From Caprimulgus europaeus (taxonomy: Eukaryota > Chordata > Aves > Caprimulgiformes > Caprimulgidae), in contig OU015528.1 of assembly GCA_907165065.1 (NCBI GenBank), positions 46,987,515 through 47,051,514 of the forward strand: a DNA stretch of 64,000 bases, given 5' to 3'. Every line of letters starts with the position of its first letter. The first letter of the stretch is position 1. The notes beneath the pieces were generated by a model. That model worked only from the letters and a program-made list of their open reading frames with translations, ran no database searches and was not told where the DNA came from. The position numbers and the translations under genes are program-made. Shown piece after piece: positions 34,995 through 46,979 of the stretch.

Positions 34995-35945
34995 TGTGGT
35001 GGTTTGACCCACAGTAGGACGATGCAGTCCTGCACTCACTCTCCTCACCCGGTGACATGTGATGGGAGTTACAACAAAGGGGACGTGGGATTAGGAATGA
35101 AGGACAGACTCAAACTTGGGGAAGAAAAATCAGTTTAATTTGTTGCAAATCTTCTTAAGTAGACATAACAACCACATCTTGCAACATCTTCCCCCACCCC
35201 TCCCTTTTTCCAGGGTTCAAATCACTTTGCTCCCAATTTTTCTACCTTCCCCCCACCAGCAGTGTCACAGGGGACAGGGAATGGGGGTTCAGTCAGTTCA
35301 CCTCTGCTGCTCTTCCCGGCATGAAAGTCCAGGAACAAGATGTTCCAACATGAGTTTCCCATGGAGTCACGGACCTCTTTGGGCTCAGCTCCTGGCTCCA
35401 GCATGGGGACATCCACGGGCTGCAGACTCCACCCCACTCTGGGCGTCCACCCCCGCTCTGGCAGCGAGCAACTCTTGGTGTCTCAATTCCAGTCACACTT
35501 GCCCTCAGGCTCAGCTTCTCTGCTCCAGCGTGGACTCCTCCATGGCCTACACGTGGGTCTCTGCTCCACCATTGAATCTCCATGGGCTGCAGGGGACCTC
35601 CTTTGTGTTCTCCTACTCCATGTGGTGTAACTGGGTGTGGGTCTCTGTCTTTCCCTCTGTCAAGGAAGCTCTTTCTGTCTGTCTGTCCTTTGTTTAGGCC
35701 AATGGTCATCTTTTGTTCAGGTCAATGGCCTCTCCTCCAGGTTCTCTCCATTTCCTTCTTTTCAGGACAGTCCTTCCCCTCACAAGTCTGGATTCTCAGA
35801 GGCCTTTCTGTAGTGCTCATTGGCCCAGCCTGGGCTGGGGGGTCTCTGCCTTGGAGCCAGGGGAGCTTGTTGCTCTCATAAGGTGGCCCTTCCCCCCACT
35901 ACCAAAAAAAACTGCTCCCCCCTCCCCCCCCCCAAACCCAACACA
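34995..35945 (-). mobile_element. Solo LTR related to LTR 1 (LTR 3), ERVL-like
   Basis: This 951-bp element has TG...CA ends (plus-strand start TGTGGTGGTTTGACCC, end AACCCAACACA), matching both ends of the LTR at 9268-10420. It is flanked by the perfect 5-bp repeat ggagg (34990-34994 and 35946-35950). It reads on the minus strand: the polyadenylation signal is the variant ATTAAA (reverse of 35134-35139) at the position of AATAAA in LTR 1. CTGCTCC-type U3 repeat units are fewer and more decayed. The body has diverged clearly from LTR 1 and is 200 bp shorter, so it is probably an older insertion or another subfamily. No viral genes flank it. Frames across it (35116-35697 plus, 193 codons; 35293-35709 minus) are artefacts. 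Confidence 0.92.
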
Positions 35946-35950
35946 GGAGG

Positions 35951-38900
35951 AGAGGAAGAAAGGGAAGGAGGGATGGTCTCTCACGCAAAGATGAGGATGC
36001 TACATGCAGCCAGGGCTTCCCAGCAGGAAGGAGGCATCAGTAGCAACCTGCTTCATTGAGCTGCAGCCTGCTTTCCAAGCCCCTGAGGAGGACGGGGAGT
36101 CTGACCCTGCCTGGCTGTGAACAAGTGCTGGGGATGCAGCACGGGGCAGCTGGGCTGTGTCTGCTAGGACCAGGGGATCCTGACTGTCCCTCTGCTGCTT
36201 CAGTACACTGCAAAAAAAAACCAACCCCACAAAAACAAACACAAAAAAATCCCAAACAAAAACCAACAGGGAGAGGGGTTTTTTTTCTTTTTTATTTTTT
36301 CCCTCTCTCTCATCTCCTTTCCCTAGAGCTCATTTTTCTTCCGCATTTCAGATAAGAGAGCATTCATGAGCAACGTTAATTATGTTCTGTGGAGGTGAAT
36401 ATGGGGCTGTTGGGTTGTGGCAGCTGAGGTCTCTCTGCTCCATGCCTGAGGCACCTTTGCTGCTCCCCAGGGTTTGTGTGGAGCCAGAGGAAACCCTGCA
36501 CAGGCACCTGCTGTGGAGCTGGGGTCAGGCTGCAGGGTGCCTGGGCCCCAGACACAGGTGTCCTGTGCCATGGAAGCCATGGATACTGCAGAAAGCAGGT
36601 CCAGCAGCCTAATGAGTGACAACTGTGAGGAAAAGAAAGGGAAGAACGGATTAGTGAGGGAAAAAGCAAGGAAATTATCATGGGGTGGGAAGAAGATGAC
36701 ACTAGAGGGATAAAGGAGTGAAGAGCCCTACAGAAACTGAGAAACTGATGGTCCTTTTTGCATGAGACATTTTCAAATGCTGTGGCAATTCATTTTTTCT
36801 TTTAAAGGTTAATGGGAGAAATCGAGCTCTCCTTCCTTGTGCCCCTAAACTTGTTCCCTGCTCTTTACCCAGCTTGCAGTTGTGGCAGGAGGCCTCTTTT
36901 GAAAGGTTGCCTGAGGGGGGGGAGATTAACACAGAAACACATCTTCTCCATGCTCCAGAGCTAGAGGAATGCAACAATTGGGATTGCTGGGTGCCAGTTT
37001 CTGGTTGGGAGGCAAAAAGGCAGAGAAGAGGATGACCAAATAACCACCATCAAAACGAACCACCTTCAACCAGTTGTGCCAGGGAAGGGAAGACAAGACT
37101 TGAGTATAAGGATGGGGGACTGAACTTCCAGGCAATCCCTCATTTATTCACTCAGCCCTGAGGAGAAGTCACAACCTAGAGGAAGGAAATTGTGTTTCTG
37201 CCCTGAGGGGTGCCAGAGCTAAGCAAGCCCTGAGGGGCAGAAGGAAGGCAAAAGAGGGGATCATTGAAAAAAGGAGCTTGCTGGCAATGGAAGAACAAGA
37301 AATTATCAAATTTGGATCAAAATGACACTGGGAGAAAGGGAAAAGAGCCTCCTGCTGAGGTGGAGGGGGCTGGTCATTAGCTCTCCCAAGTGGCAGAGGG
37401 GGAGGGAGGCTGCCAGGGGAACTGGTGGGACGATTACTTGGGAACCTGAGGAGCTGACAAGAGCAGCTATTTCAATTTCAAATGGGAAGACGGGAGGAGA
37501 TCAAACGCATTTCACAGTAATGATCCGGAGCCTTTCCCTGCACACTGAACCACACAAACGCTCAGTGTAATTGAAGCCACACACAGCTACATCGGAGAAG
37601 CTGAAATCTGCTCAAAGGGATTGGGAAGAACACCACCCACAAAACAAACATAAAATCCCAACCTGCAACAAACAAACAGCCCTGTGATATCCACAGAACA
37701 TCTGAGAAAAAGCCATTCTCCATCACTGGGCTCCCCTCCCTCCAATTTGCCTACCACAGGTTGTCCAGGTACATCAAGAGGTGCTCTACAAAATTCACAC
37801 CACCCCACCCTCCTGCAGCTTCCCAGAATCCATGGACATCTATTCCCAGTCTCATGGGTGAATGAAACAGTGAAAAAATGAAAAATTGATAGTAAATAAA
37901 CATTTTTATTAACAAACAATCCCATTCTTCAAGCCTAGGAGCCTTCAGATATGGGAGGAAAGTGTTTCTGTGTTGCAGAAAGTATGAGAGTCAGGATTAT
38001 TAGTAAAGCATAGTGTGGTTATTTATTCAGTTAATCCAAATTTAGTTAAAATGCCTACCCCAGGCTAGAAATACTTGCCTTAGAAACAAGAGCATCCACA
38101 ATGGTATCAATCACCCCAAAGACTCTTAGCCCATCCTCCCTCTCCACATTGTCACCTCAGCCAAGCTATGGCAGAAAAACAGGGCTTTTCACACAGTCAG
38201 CAGAGCCAGGAGCCCCTTCACAGGGAGGGATAAAATCACTTTGCAGAGTATTGGGTCTTTTCTTCAGTTGGAGGCAGAAGCCTGCATGCCTCCTGCTACC
38301 CATTACTTAACTTGTGCACAGCAGTAGGAAGAAGAGAAAAAGCAGTTTCTAAGGTAACCGCGCACCCAGCGCTTCGGGCTGTGAAGGAGGCAGCCAGCTG
38401 CTGGGAACAGCTGGGAGGCAGTGGACAGGGTGCAGGTGAGTGCTGTCCCTCCCCAGAAGCCCCACGTAGCACCAGGGAGGCAGGATGCTGCGCCAGGCCA
38501 ACTGGACGAATGGCCCTGCACAGCTGTGCTCCAGCAACCCCATCCTGTGGGACTGGGTCAGTGAAGTGGCTGGGCTTCATGCAGGGGTGACGCCAGGCAA
38601 TCTGCTCCACAAACATTGATGCTGGCACTCTTGAAGCACACCAGCACAGAGGCTCACTGCAAATCCCACAGTTTTTCCTCCCTTTTCCACCCAGGTTTGA
38701 AAGGCTGCTCATTGCCTCAGCTGCGTGTCTCCTTCTCCCAAGTCTCGCACTTCAGGTCTGGCTCCCAAGATAAATTTTTAACCCTTGTAGCCTGGCCTTC
38801 TCCAGGGCTCATTGTCCATAGTGGCAAGAGATGAGGATTTTGCATAGACAAAGCAGTTCCACACCAGGGCTGAGGTGGGACACGACTGAAAGATCTCTGG

Positions 38901-40129
38901 GTCAAACCAAGGGCTATTCTCTCCTACAAGATGATGTGGCAAGTCCTCAGCACAACTACTGAGAGTTAGTTGTAGGAGGAGTTTCCATCCCTTCAGGACT
39001 GACATGAGAGAGCTGAGGTACCTAGAGATGGGGATCCACTAGTCTGAGCAGAGGCTCATAAGCAGCATGAACCAGGGTGCAGGTTTGTGCAGGGTGTTCT
39101 GGGGGCCAGGCTATTCTGTGCCCATGTTTTATATACGTTAGGGACAAGGCTGTGAGGGCCAACAGCTCAAAGGGCACCTGATCCCCAGGTATGAACAAGC
39201 ACAAGACAGACGCAGTTTGGTTCCATCTCCAGGGGAGGTCACCCAAACCACAGCCTGCCCAGGCTGGAAGGGGTTTAGGACCCTGGTCCGGAGCTGAAGC
39301 TTCTGGCTTTTGCTGTCATGAGAGTTTGGTCTGAGACCAGGTGAGAAAAAGCTCAGTGCTGGGACACGAAACAGTGCTGAAATGATCAGGGAGCTGGGAC
39401 TGCCAGGCACGAGCCTGTGTGCAGAGCTTAGACCACAGAGGGAGAGTGAGGTGCATATATACATGTGTGTGCACGTGTGTGAGCTGTGGAGCTGCGTATG
39501 GGGGGCAGACCAGTGCCTCCAGCATGAAAGAACCTCTGTAAACAAGCGTGTGGGTGAATGAGTGTGCCTGGGGCACAAGAGAGGGTGCAACAGCCCCAGT
39601 GGTTCTCCAACTAAAGCAAATGCAGTAGGTAGCCCTCCTTATGCACAGGCTACTTCGGGTCCCACAGAAACCCCTTTCGCAATGCACAGCCCTGGGCATC
39701 AGCACTCCTGGCTGGAAGAGTGTTCTTTAACACCTACAGCATGTAGATGTGTCTGTGTATGTGTGCAAGCTAGACCCAGGTGTGAACCCTGTGTATGCGT
39801 GTGCATTCAGGGTAAGCATGTGTACACAACACACACAGATGTCTTGTGGCAGTGAATGAAAGCCCAGACACTTATTTCTGAGCCTATTCTGTAAAACGTG
39901 GGCAGCAGAGCCTCTGCCCGTGCAGTACATGGGAGCACTTCAGCCAGCTGGCAGCCTCACCTTGTGCTGCAGCCAGCACCAACGCAGCCTTGCCTGATAT
40001 TGAAACCATTACTCTTCACCACTCCCTCGCCCTGTGCTGCCTCTTCAGCCCCAAGAAGCTTGGAGCTAAAATTACACACCTGAATAACTATTCTGTGGCT
40101 TGAAAACAATCTCCCTCCCTTCCCTCTCT
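35951..40129. other. Non-coding stretch, no gene seen
   Basis: The longest frames are 39138-39590 minus (150 codons), 38296-38712 minus (138) and 39316-39705 minus (129), all unrecognised. An A-rich run (36212-36270) is followed by a T-rich one (36279-36300), which could fold as an imperfect hairpin. A small CpG-containing patch lies near 38355-38380. TG/CA-rich patches occur at 39450-39485 and 39745-39835. I see no LTR, LINE or RNA gene. Confidence 0.5.
36212..36300. repeat. A-rich then T-rich simple sequence
   Basis: A9, CCAACCCCAC, several A-runs separated by C, then after a GGGAGAGGGG spacer a T-run broken by single C and A. The two halves are roughly complementary, so a weak stem is possible. 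There is no retroelement body. It begins about 265 bp right of the LTR ending at 35945. Confidence 0.7.
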
Positions 40130-40270
40130 TTTCTTTGACGTGTGTATTTAATATAAAATTATTTATAACCCAGCCTTGCCTTCAAGCTTTTAATGAAAGA
40201 GCTGCCAAAGACTTTTAAAAGCATCATATTCACTCGAGTGGACACATTATGCTGAGTAAGGGCTGCAGGG
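40130..40270. promoter_or_regulatory. Candidate enhancer-like AT-rich element
   Basis: TTTAATATAAAATTATTTATAACC is followed by CTTTTAATGAAAG and CTTTTAAAAGC in a 140-bp block whose texture differs from the C-rich flanks. The words are homeobox/MEF2-like. Tentative. Confidence 0.25.
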
Positions 40271-42409
40271 GCTTTAGTGGAAGTAGTCTGAAAATCCCCC
40301 CAGTCCATGTGCACACGTGTTTTACTCACTCACTCACTCTGTGTCTTGCTCTCTCCATGTCGTTTGTTCTGTCTCTCCTTCTCCATTCCCCTATCTAGAT
40401 CTGCAGTCTCCGCCTGGCTACCATGAAATTACTGCCAGCACTGATGTCTACAAGTAAAAGAATGATTAAAAAGGGATTTTTTAATGCCACATGGATTTTT
40501 CCTTCCCTAGGATTATGCATACCAAAGAGAGGTCAAATAAATGAAGGAACAGATCCTCTAACACTCCCTCCTTCCTTCCTCAGCTTTATCTGCTTCTTTT
40601 CACTGCACTAACCATTTCCTTCTCTAAGTATATATGCACATATACATATTCCTCTCCCCACTTCAGCATGAAATATTGATGAATTCTGCTCCCCTAAATG
40701 AAGGTTTGTTGGAGAAGAAGCCTGTAGTTCATCTTCAGAGCAGGAAGAATGCAAATGTGTTGAAATCCTGGGAGGGATGGGACAGTGAAATACACGGGCT
40801 GCTGCAGCAGCTGCCAGATCACGTTTGATTCTGCACACAGGCACAGGCAATAGCGGGGCAGGAAACCTGCTTCAAGCAGCGCCAACTCTCCTAGTTCCCC
40901 AAGCAAGAGGCAGAAACATGCTGCCTGAGTAGGAAGATTATTTGCACAGAAGATATGCCTTGAATTATAGGGGAGGGCCAAGTCTTAGCACAGATGTAAA
41001 TATGTGTCTACGGAAGCTAAAGGGGAGTTATTCCAGATTTACACTCCCATCAGGTGGGCTTATACATACAGTTTTCCACAGTGCATTCAGCCATCCCAGG
41101 CACCACTGCACATATCCAACTTCCATGGGCTCTGGCAGGACTGAAGTATGCATAACAACTTGGTAATCAATCCCCTCCGGGTCTAATGTAAAAGACCTGT
41201 CCTCAGGGGATCTGAGCACTTGGAAAAAGAAAGCCAACAACAACCCATAACATTTAGGGAGCTGTACTTTTCCTTGTGTTCTCCCAGGAACAAAGTGATG
41301 ATGCCTGTTTGCCTGCAATATGTAATTGGGCTTTGAGGCTAAGTGAGGAACATCAAAGAGGTTAGGATTGCATGCAGACCTCCAAGTGAAGTGCTGTGGC
41401 TGTTCCTGATCATTTGGCATTCAGGTAGGAAGAGACAGAGCTAGAAGGTCTCTAGAGCCCCTGTATACAGAGGTATCAGACTACAGCCTTTACCCAAAGG
41501 AGCCACTGACCCCTTTGTACGTGCTCTCTCAACCTTTGCATCTGAGGAGGCAAACTATGTTCTCCATCAGGGGCAAAGTGGTCAGGCCTGGGCAAGAAGA
41601 CAGTGAGGAAAGGCACAAGTGAGAAGGAACTATGTGCTAAAAGGCTTTTCCCAGTCTTCCAAGTCACTAAAGCATCCTGGTTTTCCCCAGATATGAAGGC
41701 CTCTCCAGATCCAGAGGGGAATATAACAAGAATTTCCCAAGCTCTAATGCTAACAACCTTTTGAAATTAGTGCTGCACTGGCACCTCTAAACCTAACTGT
41801 CCTATGCACTAACTGTCTCAATTTTTAAGTGAGTAAAGACCTCGTAAAATCCCCTCACAAGTCAGCCAGAAGCCAAACCCAGAGAAGCCAAACATGAGCA
41901 ACAGCAGCTAACCCAATGCATGCCCATGTGCAGCAGCATGCCTCCAGCAACCCCACTGCCATGCTGCCTGTCCCAAGAGCCACAGCATGTCTGCTGGCCT
42001 CACAGCCACTTACCAGAGCCAGTCACACTGGAGGGTTTATGAGAGTTCCCATGAGCCATGCTCAGCATCACACGCTCCCTGGCCACAGACAGCCCAGGGA
42101 AAGAACCGTAAATCCCATTTTGCAGATGCGAGGAGTGAAGCACAGAGAGGTGGACGACTCCATGGTCCAATTCCCCATTCAGATATCTACTACTTTGGTT
42201 TTCCAACCCTTTGAGACGGCCAGACACTGTACTGCTCCGACACCACAGCTTGTCATGGTGGAGGGTATCCGTTGTTTCCCCTCCTTCTCCTCTGTGTACT
42301 GCCAACTGAATGTTTTTCCCCAGTTCAGAAGGCAGCTTCGCACATACCACTATGTGGCTTATCTTCTGCAATTAGCACTTCCTGCTATATCTGATAGGAG
42401 AGAAGAGCT
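40271..42409. other. Non-coding stretch, no gene seen
   Basis: Frames include 41916-42422 plus (168 codons), 41028-41420 minus (130) and 42000-42371 minus (123). They overlap on opposite strands and none is recognised, which suggests chance stop-poor sequence. A short CACT repeat lies near 40326-40340. Confidence 0.5.
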
Positions 42410-42500
42410 CAGCTGCCCCTGATTAATTGCCTAGTATTTGCTTTCTTTTCCACTTCTGTGGCCTGGAATTAATTAGTTTACCCTTCTTATTCCTTTCATG
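42410..42500. promoter_or_regulatory. Candidate regulatory patch (AATTAATTAG)
   Basis: GATTAATTGC (42421-42430) and AATTAATTAG (42467-42476) lie 37 bp apart in AT-rich DNA. Short and tentative. Confidence 0.22.
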
Positions 42501-43384
42501 GGCCAGAGCGTTCTCCTTTTTGTGCAATTATATATAATAGCAATGCTTGAAATCCCCTGGGGAAGTGTTGAGAGAGGCTCTCAATTGGGAGGAAAGGAGC
42601 CTGAAAGCAGGGAGATTACTAAAGGTCATATGCCCTACAGCTTCCCTGTGGTTTTAAAATATACACTATCCTCTGACTCCAGCACAAATCCCTTCCCTGT
42701 GCCACCTGCCTTGCTGCCTTCTCCAGGCTTTTCCATAAGTTAATGTCTGAACAGCAGGAAAAGCTTGCAGACCTAAATCCCAAGTGTGAGCAAGAGATGC
42801 AAAGCAAGGGCCCCCCCTTGGCTGGACACCTTCAGGTGTTGCAGAAAACAGCTCTCACAGCTCAGCAGGCACAGTCTAGCAATACTTACCTGGCCCCTAG
42901 AAGCTACACAGCAATAGGAACATTGGCTCTAATTTGAAGGAGGTGCTACAGCTTAGATGCAGTGGCTAAGCACTCAGGCTCTGGCTGAGGAGGATTGCTC
43001 CTGTGGTCCCCTCAAAAGCCAACTGACAGCACCATGCTGACTTGGGGGAAAGGAGGAGCAAAGGGGGTTCCTGAGAGCAGAGCAAGTAGACCATGCTCAG
43101 TTGCTCCCTTACATTAATGTGGGCAGCACTGGAACTAGTGCTTACATCCCAGTTCCGCTTTCCTGAACAATAGTGTAAATCAGAAGTAAATGAGTATGAA
43201 AGCAAATCTTGCTCCTTTGGCCAAAAGGAGAAAGCTTTTCTGCCATTCTTTATTGAGTCTCCCTAAGCCAGGCCTTGTCTAGAAACTACAGCCGTCAGGG
43301 AGTGGTATGTGGGGTAGCCCTATGCCTTGCATGGGGGAAAATGAAAGCATCTGGGAAGAGGTGAGACAGGACTTCATCTAATTC
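42501..43384. other. Non-coding stretch, no gene seen
   Basis: No frame exceeds 81 codons. No repeat or RNA gene was recognised. Confidence 0.5.
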
Positions 43385-43520
43385 CTGAACTATTGTCAGT
43401 AGATCCATTTAAGCCCTTATTTATTGAAGTTTATAGACACATAATTGTCATCTTCATTCTTATCTCATTCACACCCCTCATTAGGCAATTTGATCTTTAC
43501 AGTCTAAAGTGCTCTGTCCT
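43385..43520. promoter_or_regulatory. Candidate enhancer-like AT-rich element
   Basis: TTATTTATTGAAG, ACATAATTGTCATC and CATTAGGCAATTTGATC lie in sequence over 135 bp. These are homeodomain-type ATTG/TTAG words in an AT-rich block. Tentative. Confidence 0.24.
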
Positions 43521-43914
43521 CCTCACTTAATGCATTTCTCTTTAAGCTGGGATGCGATGTGCCAGGTGACTGTGTTTGACCCGGTGCAGTCTGAGTATCA
43601 GGGTGTTTTTCAGGTGTCAGAGCTCCTGTGCAGGAAAATTCCAGTGGTATCTAACTCATAGGAGTGGAAATACGGTGTGGCCAGGATGCTGCTCCCAGGC
43701 TGTCAGTATGGCAGTGGCCTCACCCAGGGTGGGGAGGGAGGGATTCCAGGGTATTTACACAGCCAAAAATTTGGCAAACGCTTCTTTTCCCACCACAATA
43801 GCTGTTCAGCTTTGAGTCAGAGAACAGACAACACGTAAACTCTTCATGGGTGTTTGCAGGGAGATGGGGTGATGGGGCAAGATGGCGTGCCTACGAGGCC
43901 GTGGCACCCTGCTT
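43521..43914. other. Non-coding stretch, no gene seen
   Basis: One frame of 79 codons, unrecognised. Nothing else stands out. Confidence 0.5.
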
Positions 43915-44070
43915 TTTAAATTGATATTTCTCTCCCCCTTATCCCTTGCCTCTTATTTGTATTTGGCTCTTCTTTCATTTGGCTGTCTTAATTATTAGCA
44001 GTGCCCAGTTGTCTCCCCTGCAATCATTTTGTGTAGACTAATAAATAAAGGTGATAAACATGTGGAGGGT
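43915..44070. promoter_or_regulatory. Candidate enhancer-like element (AATTATTAG)
   Basis: TTAAATTGATATTTC, CTTAATTATTAGC (about 43988-44000), CAATCATTTTG and ACTAATAAATAAAGGTGATAAAC lie within 150 bp. The run from 43985 to 44065 reads like a conserved core: evenly AT-rich, non-repetitive and without CpG. Conservation is untested. Confidence 0.33.
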
Positions 44071-45224
44071 GAAGCCTGTACATTGCCTGGGCCACAAATC
44101 AAGAAGCAGCTGAGGACTGCAGCTGGGGTGGCATGGACTCTCTCCCAGCTCTCCCCCTTGTCCCTTCTTTCTTCTCTCCTGACTTGCAGCTCTGCCTGTT
44201 CTTCATCACAGACCCCTCTGAACTTGCTTTGCAGGCAGGATGCGAATAGAGCGCAGCCGTGCCTGGCAGTCTGTAACTGCACAGCGATGTGTGTGTTTGT
44301 CAGGGAGAGGGAAATGGGTCCAGGGCTAACCATACACACAACATGGAGCTAGGAAATGCAAGCACACTAGGTGTATTACACACACACTCACACCCCTGTG
44401 ATTTGAATCCCTGTGTGCACCCTTCAGTATGCTGCATGCTCCAGAGAGCATCTGCTGAGCATAAGGCATTAACATACAAGAAGGAGGGAGCTTGCTTTAA
44501 AGAAACTGTATGTATCCATACAGAGCCTGTGCCGCAGTCAGCGAGTCATTTCGAGGGAACTGGTTAGATCTCTCCCCTTGGGAAGGCGTCTAGCTTAGCA
44601 CTGGTGGGGTCTCTCTTGACTCAGCACAGTGTTGGGGAACAGCCATTTCTCTGCTCACAGGATCAAAAGGACATAAAACACACACAGCTGTTTCCCTTAT
44701 CCATTTTATTGGGAAAGGACAAGGCGGGGTAGTTTCTTGACTTACTCTAGAAGGAGTATTTCCTGGTCCTGGATCTGTGGGGCACGGCTGGAGAAGATGG
44801 GTCTGTGCATGGGGAGAGCAAGTTGTGCCAGTGGTCTACTAAGGGGTCAAAAGCACCCTCTGTTCCATAGTGACCTGAATGTTGGAGTCCCCAGCTGCAG
44901 GCACAGAGACCCTTTTACTTCCCTGCATAAATTCCTGTTTATCTCTGAAGTTCTTGGATTAGTGTCCTGGTTCTGCTCCTTTGACATCTGTATCCCCCAG
45001 TCACGATCTGCTTGTGTAAAGTGGACAATCTGCCTTTACTGGGACAGTGCTGCAGTCATTTACACCTCTTCAACCTCTCTCTCCTCCGTAATTAGGGAAG
45101 TAACTGAGCTCATATGAAATGCTCTGCATGGCCTTAAATGGCAGGATTATGAAACGGAGGAGGTTTTCCATGCCAGCACCTACAATGGGATTCATGCACA
45201 TGCATCAAGCATTGTCCTCTGTTT
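44071..45224. other. Non-coding stretch, no gene seen
   Basis: Frames reach 126 codons (44737-45117 plus) and 114 codons (43995-44339 minus), unrecognised. An AC-rich patch lies at 44330-44395. Confidence 0.5.
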
Positions 45225-45345
45225 AACCTTGCAATAATCTACAGCTTTACTAAGGCGGCGTTCACAGAGGTGACTTGAAAGCAAACCAATAAACATCTCT
45301 CTTAAATTACTTGGTAAAGCTTTTCATTTTTTTATCACTTTGCTT
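45225..45345. promoter_or_regulatory. Candidate enhancer-like AT-rich element
   Basis: CTTGCAATAATC, CCAATAAAC and CTTAAATTACTTGG lie in 120 bp of AT-rich unique sequence, with one isolated CpG pair (GGCGGCG near 45257). CCAAT and homeodomain-like words are present. Tentative. Confidence 0.24.
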
Positions 45346-45524
45346 CACAGCTTTGAGTAACAGCAGATAGGGAAGATATGCAACATACTGTCTTTGAATG
45401 ACATGGAAAGCCAAGTGCCTGCTCGTGATAACTCATACAGGTTTGCCGAAACAAAGCCCATAGGCACATGCATTTCTGCATGCTCAGTTCTGCACCAGCA
45501 TTTGCAATTGCTAAGATGCCTGGA

Positions 45525-45625
45525 AAAACTAAGCATTTTACATGGGCAAACTGATATTTATTCAGCCTCATTTGAATGCAAAGCTGCCATCATTACATGC
45601 ATAAAGTAATTATGCAACTCCTCAC
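45525..45625. promoter_or_regulatory. Candidate enhancer-like element with POU-type words
   Basis: ATTTGAATGCAAAG (45570-45583) resembles an extended octamer or paired SOX/POU site. GTAATTATGCAA (45606-45617) joins a homeodomain word to a second octamer half, and GATATTTATTC precedes them. Three POU/homeodomain words in about 65 bp is a dense cluster. Confidence 0.35.
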
Positions 45626-45949
45626 AAGCAGACACACTACCCCCAGAGGTGATGGAATGCACTCCCCAACTTTTCGACAGCAAAATCCTGGGATTTCAGT
45701 GTTGGGCACTGCTCAAAAAGAAGCTTAGAATCTCATCAGATTCCAGTTTGTTGTTACACACTGACTACCTCAAATTCTCCCTACTGGTTTCCATGCAAAC
45801 TGTTATTTTTGCTTTCTTCTTTATATGTTTTTGCTGGGTTTCCAGACATTATTAAGCATCTGTCACACCCCACCCCAGAGGTAGCTGCATTTCAGCTGTG
45901 GCTGAATGATTGCTGTATACGTAGTCTGCAAAGCAGCTAGTGATTATTC
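45626..45949. other. Non-coding stretch, no gene seen
   Basis: One 68-codon frame (45649-45855 plus) ends in a hydrophobic phenylalanine-rich run encoded by T-rich DNA. It is not recognised. Confidence 0.45.
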
Positions 45950-46090
45950 AAGATGACAGGCGCCAGGGATGTCAGTCATTTTCATTAACATAAATAAGAT
46001 ATATTTCATTTTAGTCACTCTAAATTCATTGAGTCATTTATTGATGTCTCCGTAATTTATAAGCTTTGTATCTTGGCTGGAAACCTACCA
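45950..46090. promoter_or_regulatory. Candidate enhancer-like AT-rich element
   Basis: CATTAACATAAATAAG, a TTTAGTCACTC followed by TAAATTCATTGAGTCATTTATTG, and GTAATTTATAAG lie within 120 bp. TGAGTCA/GTCAC-like AP-1 half sites are mixed with homeodomain words. Unique and AT-rich. Tentative. Confidence 0.28.
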
Positions 46091-46979
46091 GTGTGACTAT
46101 TTGCAGAAAGAAATGGGCACAGTACAGAGATAGATGTCTGTTTAGCTGAAGTTCAACTATTTCTTCCCTGAGTCAAAGTGTTAACCAGACTGAGGTGATG
46201 AGGCTTGGAAACCTTTCACCTGCAGTTCACACAGTTAGTGGCAAAATGCTTTTACTCCCGTGCTCAGTGAGAAATGGGCCAGTCATTTCTCATATTCATG
46301 TTGGTGCTATGGCTTATCTTGGGCCCCACTCCTTGCTCCCACTGAATGTCACCTCTTGGGATGCAAAACCAAGGCTCAAGGCTGGAATTTGTCAATACTG
46401 CATTTGTCTATTTGTCACCTAGGAATGCTAATGATCTCCCTGCATGGCCCACGGCCTTCAGAGGTAAAATAGCTCATCTGAAACATTAGGACTTTCATTG
46501 ATTTACTTTTAGTTCTTCTAGGCAGTTCTCTTGGTTTTGACCAGCTAATTGTATTTTCCAAAGGGATTTTATCTACCTACCTGTTATGTGTCATTGGGAT
46601 GGTGAGAGTGTAGCTAGGTGGGCTCACAGACAGATGGGAAGACTGGCAAACTGCTAAACATCAGCTAGGGGTCTTTTAGACAGGCTGTGGTGGGAGCATT
46701 TGATTTCAACAAACGGCACAGCTTTCAGTCTAATTAAGGGATGCAGCATGGTGGGTCCAGATGACTGCAGCAGATCACTTTGCAAAAGTCCAGCAGTCTG
46801 TAGAGCAGTTCCTTGCTTTTGTTTGAACAAAAAAGGCTCTTTTGCAAACTCTCTGGTCTGCTAACCCCAGCAGAAATGCTGTTACTTCTGGTGGCAGTGG
46901 AGCAATAGCATAGCAAGTCTGGCTGTATCAAGCTTCTCTGATCAGTGGAAAAGCTGGGCAAATGCACCTTCATGGTGAT
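46091..46979. other. Non-coding stretch, one AT-rich patch
   Basis: Frames are under 80 codons. The part at 46480-46575 (CATTAGG, CATTGATTTAC, CAGCTAATTG) has homeodomain-like words but is looser than the other candidate elements. No repeat was recognised. Confidence 0.45.

Noticed and set aside
35116..35709. 193-codon plus and 138-codon minus frames
   Set aside because: Inside the second related LTR; composition-driven.
38340..38385. Small CpG-containing patch as a CpG-island promoter
   Set aside because: Only a few CpG over about 40 bp; far below island length.
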